A DNA stretch of 64,000 bases from Stutzerimonas frequens (GCF_024448335.1 NZ_JAMOHM010000003.1:369621-433620), one strand, 5' to 3'. Numbered from the stretch's first letter, positions 26,087 to 37,162 are shown. Numbers and translations: made by a program. The notes: a model not told the origin generated them from the letters alone.

Positions 26087-26150
26087 TTTCTGCATATTCC
26101 CCCGCTCGGCCATGGTTCCTATGCTGCCTGCAACGTCACAGGAGCTGCCC

Positions 26151-27338
26151 ATGAGCCACGCATTACGACGAGTCGGTTTCCTGATCGCCCTCACCTGCTG
26201 TACACAGTTCGCTGCAGCGGCGTCCAGCCAGGAGCTGGCGATACGCATCGGTTATCTCGGTTATCGTCCAGACACCGGCCCTGTGCTCTCCAACGTCATT
26301 CCCGAACCTGAAGACGCCGGCCTGCGCGGCGCCGAACTGGCCATCACCGACAGCAACAGCACGGGACGTTTTCTCAAGCACAGCTATGTGCTCGAAGCGG
26401 CCACCAGCGAAACGCCGGAAGAACTCCTGGAACAGGCCGGCAAGCAGTACGCCGACGGCCTGCGCCTGTTCGTGGTCAACGCGCCGGCCGAGTCCCTGCG
26501 CCAGCTGTCGGACGCCATGCCGGAAGCGCTGCTGATCAACGCAGGCAGTGCCGACGATGCACTGCGCAGCCAGCGTTGCCTGGCGAATGTCCTGCACACC
26601 CTGCCGAGCCGCAGCATGCTCGCCGATGCGCTCGGCCAGTTTCTTGCGGCACGTCGCTGGAATCGCTGGATGCTGATCGTCGGTCCGACTGCTGAGGATC
26701 AGGCCTATGCCGAGGCTTTGCGCCGCGCGGCCAAGCGCTTCGGTCACCGCATCGTCGAGGAGAAGCCCTGGAGCTTCGATAACGACCAGCGCCGCAGCGC
26801 CCAGGCCGAGATGCCGTTGTTCACCCAGGGCGCCGAATACGACGTGGTGCTGGTGGCGGACGAGCGCGGCGACTTCGGTGAGTACGTGCCGTACCACACC
26901 TGGTTGCCGCGCCCGGTGGCCGGCACCCAGGGCCTGACCGCCACCGGCTGGCACAAGACGGTGGAAACCTACGGCGCCGCCCAATTGCAGAAACGCTTCG
27001 AGGCGCATGCCAAGCGCTGGATGAACGACCGCGATTTCGCCGCCTGGATGGGCGTGCGCAGCCTCGCGGCGGCGGTCACCCGCCTGCGCAGCACAGACGC
27101 TGCAGCAATCCGTCAGCTGTCGCTCAGCGGTGAGCTGCCGCTGGATGGTTTCAAGGGTCGCAAGCTGAGCTTCCGCCCCTGGAATGGCCAGCTGCGCCAG
27201 CCGATCCCGCTGGTACACCCGCGTGCACTGGTATCGAACTCGCCACAGGACGGCTTTCTGCATCCCACCAGCGAACTGGACACCCTCGGCTTCGACGCAC
27301 CGGAAAGCAGCTGCCGCCTGAACGAGGCCCGCCCATGA
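26151..27338 (+). CDS. ABC transporter substrate-binding protein of the PQQ-dependent alcohol dehydrogenase system
   Basis: 395-residue exported protein: signal ending AAAA near residue 25, then a type-I periplasmic-binding-like fold (IRIGYLGYRPDTGP...). The length and opening sequence fit the binding protein family that always accompanies PQQ alcohol dehydrogenase ABC systems (TIGR03863-type). ATG 26151 follows AGGAG; an upstream ATG at 26112 is out of place for a signal peptide. It starts a six-gene run ending with the rhodanese-like gene. In P. putida the equivalent PedA1A2BC system is needed for growth with scarce lanthanides, so a metal uptake role is plausible. Confidence 0.85.
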   Translation: MSHALRRVGFLIALTCCTQFAAAASSQELAIRIGYLGYRPDTGPVLSNVIPEPEDAGLRGAELAITDSNSTGRFLKHSYVLEAATSETPEELLEQAGKQYADGLRLFVVNAPAESLRQLSDAMPEALLINAGSADDALRSQRCLANVLHTLPSRSMLADALGQFLAARRWNRWMLIVGPTAEDQAYAEALRRAAKRFGHRIVEEKPWSFDNDQRRSAQAEMPLFTQGAEYDVVLVADERGDFGEYVPYHTWLPRPVAGTQGLTATGWHKTVETYGAAQLQKRFEAHAKRWMNDRDFAAWMGVRSLAAAVTRLRSTDAAAIRQLSLSGELPLDGFKGRKLSFRPWNGQLRQPIPLVHPRALVSNSPQDGFLHPTSELDTLGFDAPESSCRLNEARP

Positions 27339-27823
27339 GTCGTCTCGCTGCAGCCGCGCTGCTCGGCCTTGCCACCCTGCCCGCCAGCGCCGACGAACTG
27401 GGCTATGAGGCCTATGTCGACAGCCCCAAGCGCATCAAATGCCTCTACGGCTATGTGACGGCGAAGACCGGCAACTTCGATGCAGCCAAGGCGATCTTCG
27501 AGGACTGCGTGGCGCGCTGGAACGACGTCTACTCGATGATCTCGCTGGCACAAATGTACGAGAGCGGCAGCGGCATGGAGCCGGATCTGAGCAAATCCGC
27601 CGCGCTACTGAAGAAAGGCGCGGAGCAACCGGACGACGCCAGCTACGTCAGCCTGGCGCGCTACCACTGGGGTGTCGCGCTGGCCGAGGGTCGTGGCGTC
27701 GAAGCCGATCAGGTCGCTGCACGCCACTGGCTCCAGCGCGCAGCCGCCGGCGGCCAGGAAGAAGCCGAAGACTATCTGCGTCAGCTGGACAGCAGCGACG
27801 CCACTGCCCCCATCACACAATAA
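27335..27823 (+). CDS. Exported Sel1/TPR-repeat protein in the PQQ ABC operon
   Basis: 162 residues: signal peptide (about 19 residues, LPASA) and two to three Sel1-type helical repeats (SLAQMYESGSGMEPDLSKSA, ...GVALAEGRGVEADQVAARHW). Cysteines at about residues 36 and 55 could form a disulphide. It overlaps the preceding stop as ATGA and ends 18 bp before the beta-propeller gene, so it belongs to the operon. It probably acts as a periplasmic scaffold. I do not recognise a named family for it. Confidence 0.75.
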   Translation: MSRLAAAALLGLATLPASADELGYEAYVDSPKRIKCLYGYVTAKTGNFDAAKAIFEDCVARWNDVYSMISLAQMYESGSGMEPDLSKSAALLKKGAEQPDDASYVSLARYHWGVALAEGRGVEADQVAARHWLQRAAAGGQEEAEDYLRQLDSSDATAPITQ

Positions 27824-27841
27824 CGACAAGAGAATCCAACC

Positions 27842-28813
27842 ATGCCCAGAACTGCCCTTGCCTCCGCCATCGCCATTGCTCTCAGCCTTGCCGCCGGCTC
27901 GGCTGTCGCCGCCACCGCCTACGTCTCCAACGAAAAAGACGACAGCATCAGCGTGATCAATCTGGACACGATGGAAACCGTCGAGACGCTGGAAGTCGGC
28001 ATGCGTCCGCGCGGCCTCACGCTCTCCCATGACAACAAGCTGCTGTACATCTGCGCCAGCGACTCGGACACCGTGCAGGTCATGGACCTGGCCACGCGGC
28101 AGATCATCAAGCAGCTACCGTCGGGCGCCGATCCCGAGCAGTTCGCCCTGCACCCGAACAACAAGTGGCTGTACATCTCCAACGAGGACGACGCGCTGGT
28201 GACCGTGGTCGATGTCGACAAGGAAGAAGTGCTGGCGCAGATCGATGTCGGCGTCGAGCCCGAGGGCATGGGGGTGAGCCCGGACGGCAAGTGGGCGGTC
28301 AACACCAGCGAAACCACCAACATGCTGCACTGGATCGATACCAGCACCAACGAACTGGTCGACAACACCCTGGTCGACCAGCGCCCTCGCCACGTCGAAT
28401 TCACCAAGGACAGCAAGCTGCTCTGGGCCTCGGCCGAGATCGGCGGCACGGTCAGCGTGGTGGACGTGGATAAACGCGAGATCCTCAAGACGCTGACCTT
28501 CAAGATCAAGGGCGTGCACCCGGACAAGGTTCAACCGGTGGGCGTCAAGCTCACCTCCGACGGCAAGTACGCCTTCGTCGCGCTCGGCCCGGCCAATCAC
28601 ATCGCCGTAGTGGACGCGAAGACCTACGAGGTGCTCGACTACCTGCTGGTGGGTCGCCGTGTCTGGCACATGGCGTTCAATCCTGACGAAAGCCTGCTGC
28701 TGACCACCAACGGCGTCAGCGGCGACGTTTCGGTGATCGACGTGGACAAGCTCAAGGTCACCAAGTCAATCAAGGTCGGCCGCTATCCATGGGGCGTGGT
28801 GGTCACTCCATGA
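27842..28813 (+). CDS. PQQ-dependent catabolism-associated YVTN beta-propeller protein
   Basis: 323 residues: signal peptide to about residue 23, then seven YVTN-type repeats (AYVSNEKDDSISVINLDTME, LYICASDSDTVQVMDLATRQ and similar) forming a periplasmic propeller. This matches the beta-propeller protein regularly found between the binding protein and the ATPase of PQQ alcohol dehydrogenase ABC systems (TIGR03866-type). The blade loops are rich in Asp pairs (VDVDK, DVDKE), which could bind cations. Its stop overlaps the start of the ATPase gene. Part of the PedA1A2BC-like system. Confidence 0.85.
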   Translation: MPRTALASAIAIALSLAAGSAVAATAYVSNEKDDSISVINLDTMETVETLEVGMRPRGLTLSHDNKLLYICASDSDTVQVMDLATRQIIKQLPSGADPEQFALHPNNKWLYISNEDDALVTVVDVDKEEVLAQIDVGVEPEGMGVSPDGKWAVNTSETTNMLHWIDTSTNELVDNTLVDQRPRHVEFTKDSKLLWASAEIGGTVSVVDVDKREILKTLTFKIKGVHPDKVQPVGVKLTSDGKYAFVALGPANHIAVVDAKTYEVLDYLLVGRRVWHMAFNPDESLLLTTNGVSGDVSVIDVDKLKVTKSIKVGRYPWGVVVTP

Positions 28814-29682
28814 ACGCGCTGGAGGTCAGCGACGTCGCGTTCGCCTATGGTGAGCGGCGGGCGCTGGACGGGGTGAGTTTTACCGCAGCGCAGGGGCGTT
28901 TCACGGCGTTGCTCGGTCCGAACGGAGCCGGCAAATCGACGCTGATCGCGTTGCTGACCCGGCTGTACGACCTGCAGCAGGGGCAGATCCGTATCGCCGG
29001 CTTCGATCTGCGCGACACGCCGCGCAAGGCCCTTGCGCGCCTGGGCGTGGTGTTCCAGCAGAGCACGCTGGATCTGGACCTCACGGTCGAACAGAACCTG
29101 CGCTACCACGCGGCGCTGCATGGTATGCCACGTGCCGTGGCGAACGAACGCATCGAGATGGAACTCCAGCGCCAGCAGCTCGGCGAGCGGCGCCGCAGCA
29201 AGGTCCGCGAACTCAACGGTGGTCACCGGCGCCGAGTGGAAATCGCCCGTGCTCTGCTGCACCGGCCCGAGCTGCTGTTGCTCGATGAAGCCAGCGCCGG
29301 CCTCGATCCCGCCAGCCGCCAGGCGCTCAACCAGCATGTCCGCATGCTTTGCCAGGAACAGGGCATGAGTGTGCTGTGGACCACGCACCTGCTCGATGAA
29401 GTTCGCGCCGACGACGATCTGCTGGTGCTCAACCGCGGTCGCCTGGTGGCTCAGGGCCGTGCTGCGGAGCTGGCTACCGAGGGCGAAGACCTGGCGGCGA
29501 GCTTTGCGCGGCTGACCGGCAACGATACCCACGGGGCCGGTAGCAGCTTCGGCCACGAGCGTGCGGTGCTAGACGGTACGCCGCGTGCAATCGAGCCCCC
29601 ACACGAGGCGGTGGCGCCTGCTTCCAACCCAGAGGCTGGCAGCGCGCGCGCGTCCCTCGAGTCCGGGCGGAGGAGCTCATGA
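28810..29682 (+). CDS. ABC transporter ATP-binding protein of the PQQ alcohol dehydrogenase system
   Basis: 290 residues. Walker A GPNGAGKST at 36-44, Q-loop VFQQST, signature LNGGHRRRVE (135-144; Asn replaces the usual Ser of LSGG), Walker B LLLLDE (155-160), and a switch histidine in TTHLLDE. The last ~50 residues, after the ATPase core, are low-complexity Ala/Pro/Ser/Glu sequence without homology I recognise. The ATG overlaps the propeller stop (ATGA) and the 3' end overlaps the permease start. Resembles the TIGR03864-type ATPase; pairs with the PedC-like permease. Confidence 0.88.
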   Translation: MNALEVSDVAFAYGERRALDGVSFTAAQGRFTALLGPNGAGKSTLIALLTRLYDLQQGQIRIAGFDLRDTPRKALARLGVVFQQSTLDLDLTVEQNLRYHAALHGMPRAVANERIEMELQRQQLGERRRSKVRELNGGHRRRVEIARALLHRPELLLLDEASAGLDPASRQALNQHVRMLCQEQGMSVLWTTHLLDEVRADDDLLVLNRGRLVAQGRAAELATEGEDLAASFARLTGNDTHGAGSSFGHERAVLDGTPRAIEPPHEAVAPASNPEAGSARASLESGRRSS

Positions 29683-30470
29683 TCATCTACTGGGAATGCC
29701 TGCGCGGTATCGTTCTGCGTGAATGGCTGCGCTTCGTGCAGCAGCGTTCGCGCTTCTTCAGCGCCCTGGTGCGGCCGCTGCTCTGGCTGGTGGTGTTCGC
29801 CGCAGGCTTTCGCGCGGCGCTCGGCATCGCCATCATCGAGCCGTACGACACTTACATCACCTACGAAACCTACATCGTGCCGGGGCTGGCCTGCATGATC
29901 CTGCTGTTCAACGGCATGCAGGGTTCCCTGTCGATGGTCTACGACCGCGAGATGGGCAGCATGCGCGTGTTGCTGACCAGCCCGCTGCCGCGCAGCTTTC
30001 TGCTGGCCAGCAAACTCGTCGCTACGGCGTTGATCTCCTTGCTGCAGGTCTATGCCTTTCTCGCCATCGCCTGGTTCTACGGCGTACAGCCTCCAGCGCT
30101 GGGACTGATCGTCGCCCTGCCCGCCCTGCTGCTGGTGGCATTGCTGCTCAGCGCCCTGGGCTTGCTGCTATCCAACGGCATTCGGCAGCTGGAGAATTTT
30201 GCCGGGGTGATGAATTTCGTGATCTTTCCGATGTTCTTCCTCTCCTCGGCGCTCTACCCGCTGTGGAAGATGCGCGAGGCGAGCGAGTGGTTGTACTGGA
30301 TCTGCGCCCTCAACCCCTTCACCCACGCCGTGGAGCTGGTCCGTCATGCGCTTTATCTGCGCCTGGCACCAACCGCGTTGATGGTCTGCATCGGGCTGAC
30401 CCTGCTGTTCAGCCTTCTGGCGGTGCTCAGTTTCAACCCACAGCACGCAGCCTTGCGCCGCTCAGCCTGA
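29679..30470 (+). CDS. pedC: ABC-2 type permease, PedC-like
   Basis: 263-residue inner-membrane protein with six hydrophobic helices and the ABC-2 layout (VYDREMGSMRVLLTSPLPRS cytoplasmic loop, then HIS-free helices and NPFTHAVELVRHAL). This matches the alcohol ABC transporter permease PedC family. ABC-2 permeases usually export, so either an efflux role for toxic alcohol/aldehyde or a periplasmic assembly role is possible, although P. putida genetics link the system to lanthanide supply. It overlaps the ATPase gene by 4 bp. Confidence 0.87.
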   Translation: MIIYWECLRGIVLREWLRFVQQRSRFFSALVRPLLWLVVFAAGFRAALGIAIIEPYDTYITYETYIVPGLACMILLFNGMQGSLSMVYDREMGSMRVLLTSPLPRSFLLASKLVATALISLLQVYAFLAIAWFYGVQPPALGLIVALPALLLVALLLSALGLLLSNGIRQLENFAGVMNFVIFPMFFLSSALYPLWKMREASEWLYWICALNPFTHAVELVRHALYLRLAPTALMVCIGLTLLFSLLAVLSFNPQHAALRRSA

Positions 30471-30476
30471 GCGATC

Positions 30477-30491
30477 TACTACTTTGGTACC
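30477..30491. promoter_or_regulatory. TACTACTTTGGTACC site upstream of the rhodanese-like gene
   Basis: 14 of 15 bases match the site at 26059. It lies 6 bp after the pedC stop and about 80 bp before the next ATG, suggesting an internal promoter for the rhodanese-like gene and erbR. Confidence 0.55.
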
Positions 30492-30573
30492 GGTTTTCCC
30501 CTCCATCGTAGGATTTAAAAGACAGGCCCATTGCTCTGTAATCGAGCTATCGAAACGCCATGGGATACAGACT

Positions 30574-31137
30574 ATGTTCAGGTTGCTGCTGCCCCTGCTG
30601 ATTGCCGCGCTGCCTGGGTTCTGTATACCCACGGTTGCCGCGGCCGAAGAACAGCTCGCGCTGTTCTCGCCTGAAGGCTATCGCCAGACGCAGTACCGCA
30701 GCCCGACACCTCCGTCCGCGGAAGGTGCGCAGACCCTGGACACCGCGGCTCTGCAGGCGCTGATCGCACAAGAGCCGGACCTTGTGCTGGTGGATGTCTA
30801 TCGGAGTCAGTGGCTCGCCGGCCGGTTCATCGACAGCGAACCCCATGCAAACCTGCCCGGCAGCATCTGGCTGGCGAACACCGGCGATGGCAATCTGCAA
30901 CCCGAATGGGCAAGCTACTTCAGCGATAACCTTGCCCGCGTCAGCCAGGGCAACATGCAGCGGCCACTGGTCTTCTACTGCCGCTCGGACTGCTGGCTCG
31001 GCTGGAACGCCACCAAGCGCGCCCATGGGCTGGGCTACAAACGACTGTACTGGTATCGAGATGGGGTGGACGGTTGGGAACAGGCGGGCCTGCCCTTGCG
31101 CCCTGCTACTCCGGAACCGCTGCCTGACGACGAGTAG
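30574..31137 (+). CDS. PQQ-dependent catabolism-associated rhodanese-like (CXXCW motif) protein
   Basis: 187 residues: signal peptide to about residue 24 and a rhodanese-like fold. The family hallmark cysteine-tryptophan motif is FYCRSDCWLGWNATKRA, with Cys136, Cys140 and Trp141 (three residues between the cysteines). It is exported, so the cysteines may act as a redox pair or metal site in the periplasm. I chose ATG 30574 because the signal peptide starts there. It sits after the ABC genes behind its own TACTAC-TTGGTACC site. Known only as an accessory of PQQ alcohol dehydrogenase systems. Confidence 0.85.
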   Translation: MFRLLLPLLIAALPGFCIPTVAAAEEQLALFSPEGYRQTQYRSPTPPSAEGAQTLDTAALQALIAQEPDLVLVDVYRSQWLAGRFIDSEPHANLPGSIWLANTGDGNLQPEWASYFSDNLARVSQGNMQRPLVFYCRSDCWLGWNATKRAHGLGYKRLYWYRDGVDGWEQAGLPLRPATPEPLPDDE

Positions 31138-31190
31138 CATCACCTGACCAGCATGCCCCCACCATAATCACAACAAAGAGGTGACCGGCC

Positions 31191-31856
31191 TTGTACAAGA
31201 TTCTGATTGCGGACGACCATCCCCTGTTCCGTGAAGCCATCCATAACGTCATTCGCGATGGCTTCCCCGACAGCGAAATCCTCGAAACTGCCGACCTCGA
31301 CAGCGCCCTTGCCTTGACGCTGGAGCACGACGATCTCGATCTGGTGCTGCTGGACCTGAACATGCCTGGGATGCACGGACTCAACGGCCTGATCAACCTG
31401 CGCAACGAGGCGCCGACGATTCCGGTGGTGATCGTCTCGGCGGAGCAGGACAAGCAAATCGTGCTGCAGGCCATTACCTATGGCGCGGTCGGCTTCATCA
31501 CCAAATCCTCGCCGCGGCCGCAGATGACCGACGCCATCGAGCAGATCCTCAACGGCAACGTCTACCTGCCTTCGGACATCATCCGCAGCCAGAAGCCGAG
31601 CAGCCGCCACTCCCATCACAACGAGCCATCGATCCCGCCGGAACTGTTGCAGGCGCTGACGCGCAAGCAGCTGCTTGTGCTCGAGCGCATGACCAAGGGT
31701 GAATCCAACAAGCAGATCGCCTACAACCTCGACATCGCCGAGACCACCGTAAAGGCCCACGTATCGGCGATTCTGCGCAAGCTCAACGTGCACAACCGCG
31801 TCCAGGCGATCCTTTCTGCCGGGGACATCGATTTCACTGCCTATCTGCGCCGCTGA
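31191..31856 (+). CDS. erbR: Response regulator ErbR/AgmR (PedR1-like), LuxR family
   Basis: 221 residues, the length I recall for AgmR/ErbR. Receiver with Asp8-Asp9 and phospho-acceptor Asp55 ([10 protein letters not shown]), histidine-rich linker (RHSHHNE), and a LuxR helix-turn-helix at about 150-215 ([20 protein letters not shown]). It begins with TTG at 31191 behind AGAGGTGA; the protein start [20 protein letters not shown] fits the family. In pseudomonads this regulator activates quinoprotein ethanol oxidation genes. No kinase lies beside it. It is a candidate for binding the TTGGTAC elements. Confidence 0.85.
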   Translation: MYKILIADDHPLFREAIHNVIRDGFPDSEILETADLDSALALTLEHDDLDLVLLDLNMPGMHGLNGLINLRNEAPTIPVVIVSAEQDKQIVLQAITYGAVGFITKSSPRPQMTDAIEQILNGNVYLPSDIIRSQKPSSRHSHHNEPSIPPELLQALTRKQLLVLERMTKGESNKQIAYNLDIAETTVKAHVSAILRKLNVHNRVQAILSAGDIDFTAYLRR

Positions 31857-31866
31857 AACGGCGCAG
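31845..31866. terminator. Hairpin at the erbR stop, between convergent genes
   Basis: CTGCGCCG / CGGCGCAG with a 6-base loop that contains the erbR TGA. No T-run; it may still separate erbR from convergent cysG. Confidence 0.4.
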
Positions 31867-31883
31867 ACAGCGTCGACCTCTTG

Positions 31884-33278
31884 CTAGGCGTTCGCCTGGG
31901 CGCCTTCAAACCAGGCCAGTTTCTCGCGTAGCTGGACCACTTCACCGACGATCAGCAGCGTCGGTGCCTGCACCTGCTCCTGGGCGATACGCTGGGCGAG
32001 GGTTTCCAGCGTCCCGGTGAATACACGTTGATTGATGGTAGTGCCCTGCTGCACCAGCGCCGCCGGCGTATCCGCCGAACGTCCATGGGCTATCAGTTGC
32101 TGGCAAATCACCGGCAGGCCCACCAGGCCCATGTAGAACACCAGCGTCTGTGCCGGCGCGGCGAGTTCCGCCCAAGGCAGATCGCAGCTGCCGTCTTTCA
32201 GATGACCGGTGACGAAACGCACCGATTGCGCATGATCGCGGTGGGTGAGCGGAATGCCGGCATAAGCGGCACAGCCGCTGGCGGCAGTAATACCCGGCAC
32301 GACCTGGAACGGCACACCGTTGGCTGCCAGTTCCTCGATCTCCTCACCACCGCGGCCAAAGATGAACGGGTCACCGCCCTTGAGCCGCAGCACGCGCTTG
32401 CCTTCCTTGGCCAGGGTCACCAGTTTCTGGTTGATCTGCTCCTGCGGCACCGCGTGTTCCGAACGCTGCTTACCGACGTAGATGCGGTCGGCATCGCGCC
32501 GGCACAGGTCGATGATCGCTGGCGCTACCAGGCGATCGTAGAGCACGACATCAGCCTGCTGCATCAGGCGCAAGGCACGGAAAGTCAGCAGGTCAGGATC
32601 ACCCGGGCCAGCGCCTACCAAATAAACCTCGCCCAGCGCGCGCGGCGCTGCACCGGCAAGCTTCTCCGCCAGCAGGCGCTCGGCTTCGGCGCTGCACCCA
32701 GCCAACGCCTGCTCGGCGATCGGTCCCTGAAAGGTTTCCTCCCAGAACACCCGCCGCTGCTGAACGTTGGCAAACTTGGCTTTGACCTGAGCGCGGAACT
32801 GCTTGGCCAGACCCGCCAGCTGGCCGTAGGCCGCGGGAATCCAGGTCTCGATGCGCGCGCGAATCAACCGCGCCAGCACCGGTGCATCGCCACCACTGGA
32901 AACCGCAATTACCAGCGGCGAGCGGTCGACGATCGCCGGAAAGATCACGCTGCACAGCTGCGGCGAGTCGACCACGTTGACCGGCATACCCAGCGCGTTG
33001 GCGTGCTGCGAAACCGCGGCATTCAGCGGCTCGTCATCGGTGGCGGCGATGGCCAACACACAACCTTGCAGGTCTTGCGGGTCATAGCCACGATCGAGGC
33101 ATTCGCCATCGCCTGCCTCTACCAGTTCGGCCAGTTGCGGCTCGATGCTCGGCGCCACCACCCGCAGCCGAGCTCCGGCTTCGCTCAGCAGCCGCGCCTT
33201 GCGCAGCGCGATCTCGCCACCCCCGACAATCAGTACCGTGCGGCCTTTGAGGTTGTGGAACAGCGGGAGGTATTCCAT
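31884..33278 (-). CDS. cysG: Siroheme synthase CysG (trifunctional)
   Basis: 464 residues, standard CysG length. The N-terminal dehydrogenase/ferrochelatase ([17 protein letters not shown]ossmann motif near residue 13) is fused to a C-terminal SAM uroporphyrinogen-III methyltransferase starting near 215 ([27 protein letters not shown]). It makes siroheme for nitrite and sulfite reductases. ATG 33278 gives the normal N-terminus. It is downstream of serS on the same strand, the usual Pseudomonas arrangement. Confidence 0.95.
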   Translation of the reverse strand: MEYLPLFHNLKGRTVLIVGGGEIALRKARLLSEAGARLRVVAPSIEPQLAELVEAGDGECLDRGYDPQDLQGCVLAIAATDDEPLNAAVSQHANALGMPVNVVDSPQLCSVIFPAIVDRSPLVIAVSSGGDAPVLARLIRARIETWIPAAYGQLAGLAKQFRAQVKAKFANVQQRRVFWEETFQGPIAEQALAGCSAEAERLLAEKLAGAAPRALGEVYLVGAGPGDPDLLTFRALRLMQQADVVLYDRLVAPAIIDLCRRDADRIYVGKQRSEHAVPQEQINQKLVTLAKEGKRVLRLKGGDPFIFGRGGEEIEELAANGVPFQVVPGITAASGCAAYAGIPLTHRDHAQSVRFVTGHLKDGSCDLPWAELAAPAQTLVFYMGLVGLPVICQQLIAHGRSADTPAALVQQGTTINQRVFTGTLETLAQRIAQEQVQAPTLLIVGEVVQLREKLAWFEGAQANA

Positions 33279-33398
33279 GGGCGAATCCTGGAGGGTCGTT
33301 GGTGGTAAGGGCATCACAGCCATTACGGCCGCGATGCCCCTTGTCGAATATCAAGGATCCGGCTTGATGCCGAACCGCGATGACGCAGCGCCGCAGCC

Positions 33399-34730
<1,332 letters not shown>

Positions 34731-34751
34731 TTACTGTGAACGCGCGCCGGT

Positions 34752-35126
34752 TCATAACCTGGCGAGCGCCAGACCGGCCCAGGCCGCGAGCAGACCACCG
34801 AACACGCTGCCGCCGACATAGGCGAAGGCAGTCGCCAGCTGACCGCTTTCCAGCAGCCGCAGGGCGTCCAATGAGAAGCTGGAGAAGGTCGTCAGTGCGC
34901 CAAGAAAGCCTATGATCAGTGCGCCACGCAGCTCCGGCGAGATATCCGGCCGGGCGAGAAAGGTTGCATAGAGATAGCCGATCAGCAGACAGCCCAGCAG
35001 GTTCACGGCCAACGTGGCCAGATAGAAATGCCGCGGCCATTGCGCGCTGACCCAGGTCGCCAGGGCAAAGCGCAACAGGGTCCCGATCACGCCGCCACAG
35101 GCGACAGCGAAGGCCATGCGGATCAT
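34752..35126 (-). CDS. crcB: Fluoride ion channel CrcB/Fluc
   Basis: 124-residue, four-helix inner-membrane protein that exports fluoride as a dual-topology dimer. Conserved features are [10 protein letters not shown], the pore asparagine in [14 protein letters not shown], and the TTFSSFSLD break with the fluoride-coordinating phenylalanines. The ATG at 35126 overlaps the rarA stop as ATGA; an in-frame ATG at 35117 is also possible. No fluoride riboswitch was seen upstream, which fits expression from the rarA message. Confidence 0.92.
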   Translation of the reverse strand: MIRMAFAVACGGVIGTLLRFALATWVSAQWPRHFYLATLAVNLLGCLLIGYLYATFLARPDISPELRGALIIGFLGALTTFSSFSLDALRLLESGQLATAFAYVGGSVFGGLLAAWAGLALARL

Positions 35127-36448
35127 TCCTTTCTCCGTTGGATGGGGCTTTCGCGGTCGAGCCGGGCAAGGTGTTCGAGCTTGTCGCGGATCTTGCTTTC
35201 CAGGCCGCGTGGTACGGGGTGGTAGTAGCGACGCGGCTCCATGGACTCGGGAAAGTAATCCTCGCCTGCCGCGTAGGCATCCGGTTCGTCGTGGGCGTAG
35301 CGATATTCGTTGCCGTAGCCGAGTTCTTTCATCAGCTTGGTCGGCGCGTTACGCAGATGCAGCGGCACTTCCTGCGAGCCGTTTTCCGCCGCGTCGCGCA
35401 TGGCCGCCTTGAACGCGGTATAGACGGCGTTGCTCTTCGGCGCGCAGGCGAGATAGACGATCGCCTGCGCCACGGCCAGCTCCCCTTCCGGACTACCCAG
35501 GCGCTCCTGCACGTCCCAGGCGTTCAGGCACAGGGGCAGCGCGCGGGGGTCGGCATTACCGATTTCCTCGCTGGCCATGCGCACGACACGCCGGGCGATG
35601 TACAGCGGGTCGCAGCCACCATCGAGCATGCGCGCAAACCAGTACAGCGCCGCGTCGGGATTGGAGCCGCGCACGGACTTGTGCAGCGCCGATATCTGGT
35701 CGTAGAAGGCCTCGCCGCCCTTGTCGAAGCGTCGGCGACTGTCGCCCAGCAGATCCTGCAGCAGATCGGTGCTGATGCTGCCGCCCTCCTCGGCAAGGTC
35801 CGATGCATTCTCCAGCAGGTTGAGCAGCCGACGACCGTCACCATCGGCTGCCGCCAGCAGCATCTGGAAGCTCTCCTCCGGCAGCGTGAGATTGAGCTCG
35901 CCCAGGCCCTTGGGCTCGGTCAGCGCGCGCGCCACCAGCTTGCGCAAGGCCACTTCGTCCAGGCTTTTCAGCACGTAGACGCGAGCCCGCGAGAGCAAGG
36001 CGTTGTTGAGTTCGAAAGAGGGGTTTTCGGTCGTGGCGCCGATAAAGATCAGCGTACCGTCTTCGACGTAAGGCAGGAAGGCGTCCTGCTGGGACTTGTT
36101 GAAGCGATGCACTTCGTCGACGAACAGAATGGTCCGCCGGCCGTACTGCGCCGCTTGCTGCTTGGCGATCTCCACCGCCTGGCGGATCTCCTTGACCCCG
36201 GCAAGCACGGCGGAAACCGTTTCGAAATGGGCATCGGAGACCTTGGCCAGGAGCCGCGCCAGAGTGGTCTTGCCAACACCGGGCGGCCCCCAGAACACCA
36301 TGGAGTGCAACGCGCCCTGCTCCAGCGCCTCGCGCAACGGCTTGCCGCGCGCGAGCAGGTGCTCCTGCCCGACGTATTCGTCGAGGCTGGCTGCGCGCAG
36401 ACGCGCGGCAAGTGGCTGGGCGACAGGTTCGCGGCTGAACAGGTCCAT
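35123..36448 (-). CDS. rarA: Replication-associated recombination protein RarA (MgsA) AAA+ ATPase
   Basis: 441 residues, clamp-loader-like AAA+ ATPase acting at stalled replication forks. Walker A GPPGVGKT at 54-61, Walker [11 protein letters not shown] near 105, sensor 1 GATTEN, and a C-terminal tetramerisation domain ending in [12 protein letters not shown]. Immediately upstream of crcB (4-bp overlap) and downstream of lolA, as in other pseudomonads. Confidence 0.95.
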   Translation of the reverse strand: MDLFSREPVAQPLAARLRAASLDEYVGQEHLLARGKPLREALEQGALHSMVFWGPPGVGKTTLARLLAKVSDAHFETVSAVLAGVKEIRQAVEIAKQQAAQYGRRTILFVDEVHRFNKSQQDAFLPYVEDGTLIFIGATTENPSFELNNALLSRARVYVLKSLDEVALRKLVARALTEPKGLGELNLTLPEESFQMLLAAADGDGRRLLNLLENASDLAEEGGSISTDLLQDLLGDSRRRFDKGGEAFYDQISALHKSVRGSNPDAALYWFARMLDGGCDPLYIARRVVRMASEEIGNADPRALPLCLNAWDVQERLGSPEGELAVAQAIVYLACAPKSNAVYTAFKAAMRDAAENGSQEVPLHLRNAPTKLMKELGYGNEYRYAHDEPDAYAAGEDYFPESMEPRRYYHPVPRGLESKIRDKLEHLARLDRESPIQRRKE

Positions 36449-36518
36449 TGCGGACGGTTACCTCGATTGCAGCGGCCCGCCGCTGCGCAGGCCGCCTGAT
36501 ACGAATGTCAGATTAGGC

Positions 36519-37145
36519 TCACTCGGAAATGACGTCGGCACCCTCGGGAATCTCGAAGGTGAATAGGTCGGCCTTGAGCGGCTGATTCATCTTCACCCCC
36601 ATGAAGAGGATATTGGTGCGCTGACCGACACTGTCGATCAGCTGCATGTCATTGATCACGCCGCCGCGGAAGGACAGCCGCAGGTTGTCGAACAGGGTGT
36701 CCTTGGCCTTGGGCTTGAGGGTGAAGTCCACCACGTCCCCGGCCTCCTTGTGCGAGACCTCGAAGTTCTCGCTGATGGTGGAGACGTCGCCGGACAGCAG
36801 CAAAGCCGGTGTGTGAGTCAGGCGCTGGTCGAGCTCCTGGATGGTGACCTGCTCGAGATCCGGGTCATACAGCCACACCTTCTTGCCGTTGGACACCAAG
36901 AGCTGCTCCATCGGCGCATCGGTGTGCCAGCGGAACTGGCCGGGGCGCTTGAGTGCCAGCTCTCCGGAGGTCTCCTGCAGCTGGGTGCCGCTGCCGTCGA
37001 GCGAGAGCTGTGAGAAGCGGCCAGTCAGGGTTTCGGCCTGATTGAGCAGGCCGGTCAGGCGTTTGGTGGAAGCCGCCTGGTCGGCGTGGGCCGGTACCAG
37101 AGCGACCATCAGGACAGATGCACACAGCAAACGGATCAATTGCAT
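36519..37145 (-). CDS. lolA: Outer-membrane lipoprotein carrier LolA
   Basis: 208 residues with a Sec signal (cleavage near AHA, residue 21). The mature protein has the LolA half-barrel sequence pattern ([43 protein letters not shown]). Carries lipoproteins from LolCDE to LolB across the periplasm. ATG 37145 follows GAGGG and starts the signal peptide; an upstream frame extension is unlikely. It begins 17 bp after ftsK, a conserved ftsK-lolA pair. Confidence 0.95.
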   Translation of the reverse strand: MQLIRLLCASVLMVALVPAHADQAASTKRLTGLLNQAETLTGRFSQLSLDGSGTQLQETSGELALKRPGQFRWHTDAPMEQLLVSNGKKVWLYDPDLEQVTIQELDQRLTHTPALLLSGDVSTISENFEVSHKEAGDVVDFTLKPKAKDTLFDNLRLSFRGGVINDMQLIDSVGQRTNILFMGVKMNQPLKADLFTFEIPEGADVISE

Positions 37146-37162
37146 GTAGCCCTCGAAGCGAT

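Noticed and set aside
35100..35160. Fluoride riboswitch upstream of crcB
   Set aside because: crcB starts inside the end of rarA, leaving no leader for a riboswitch.
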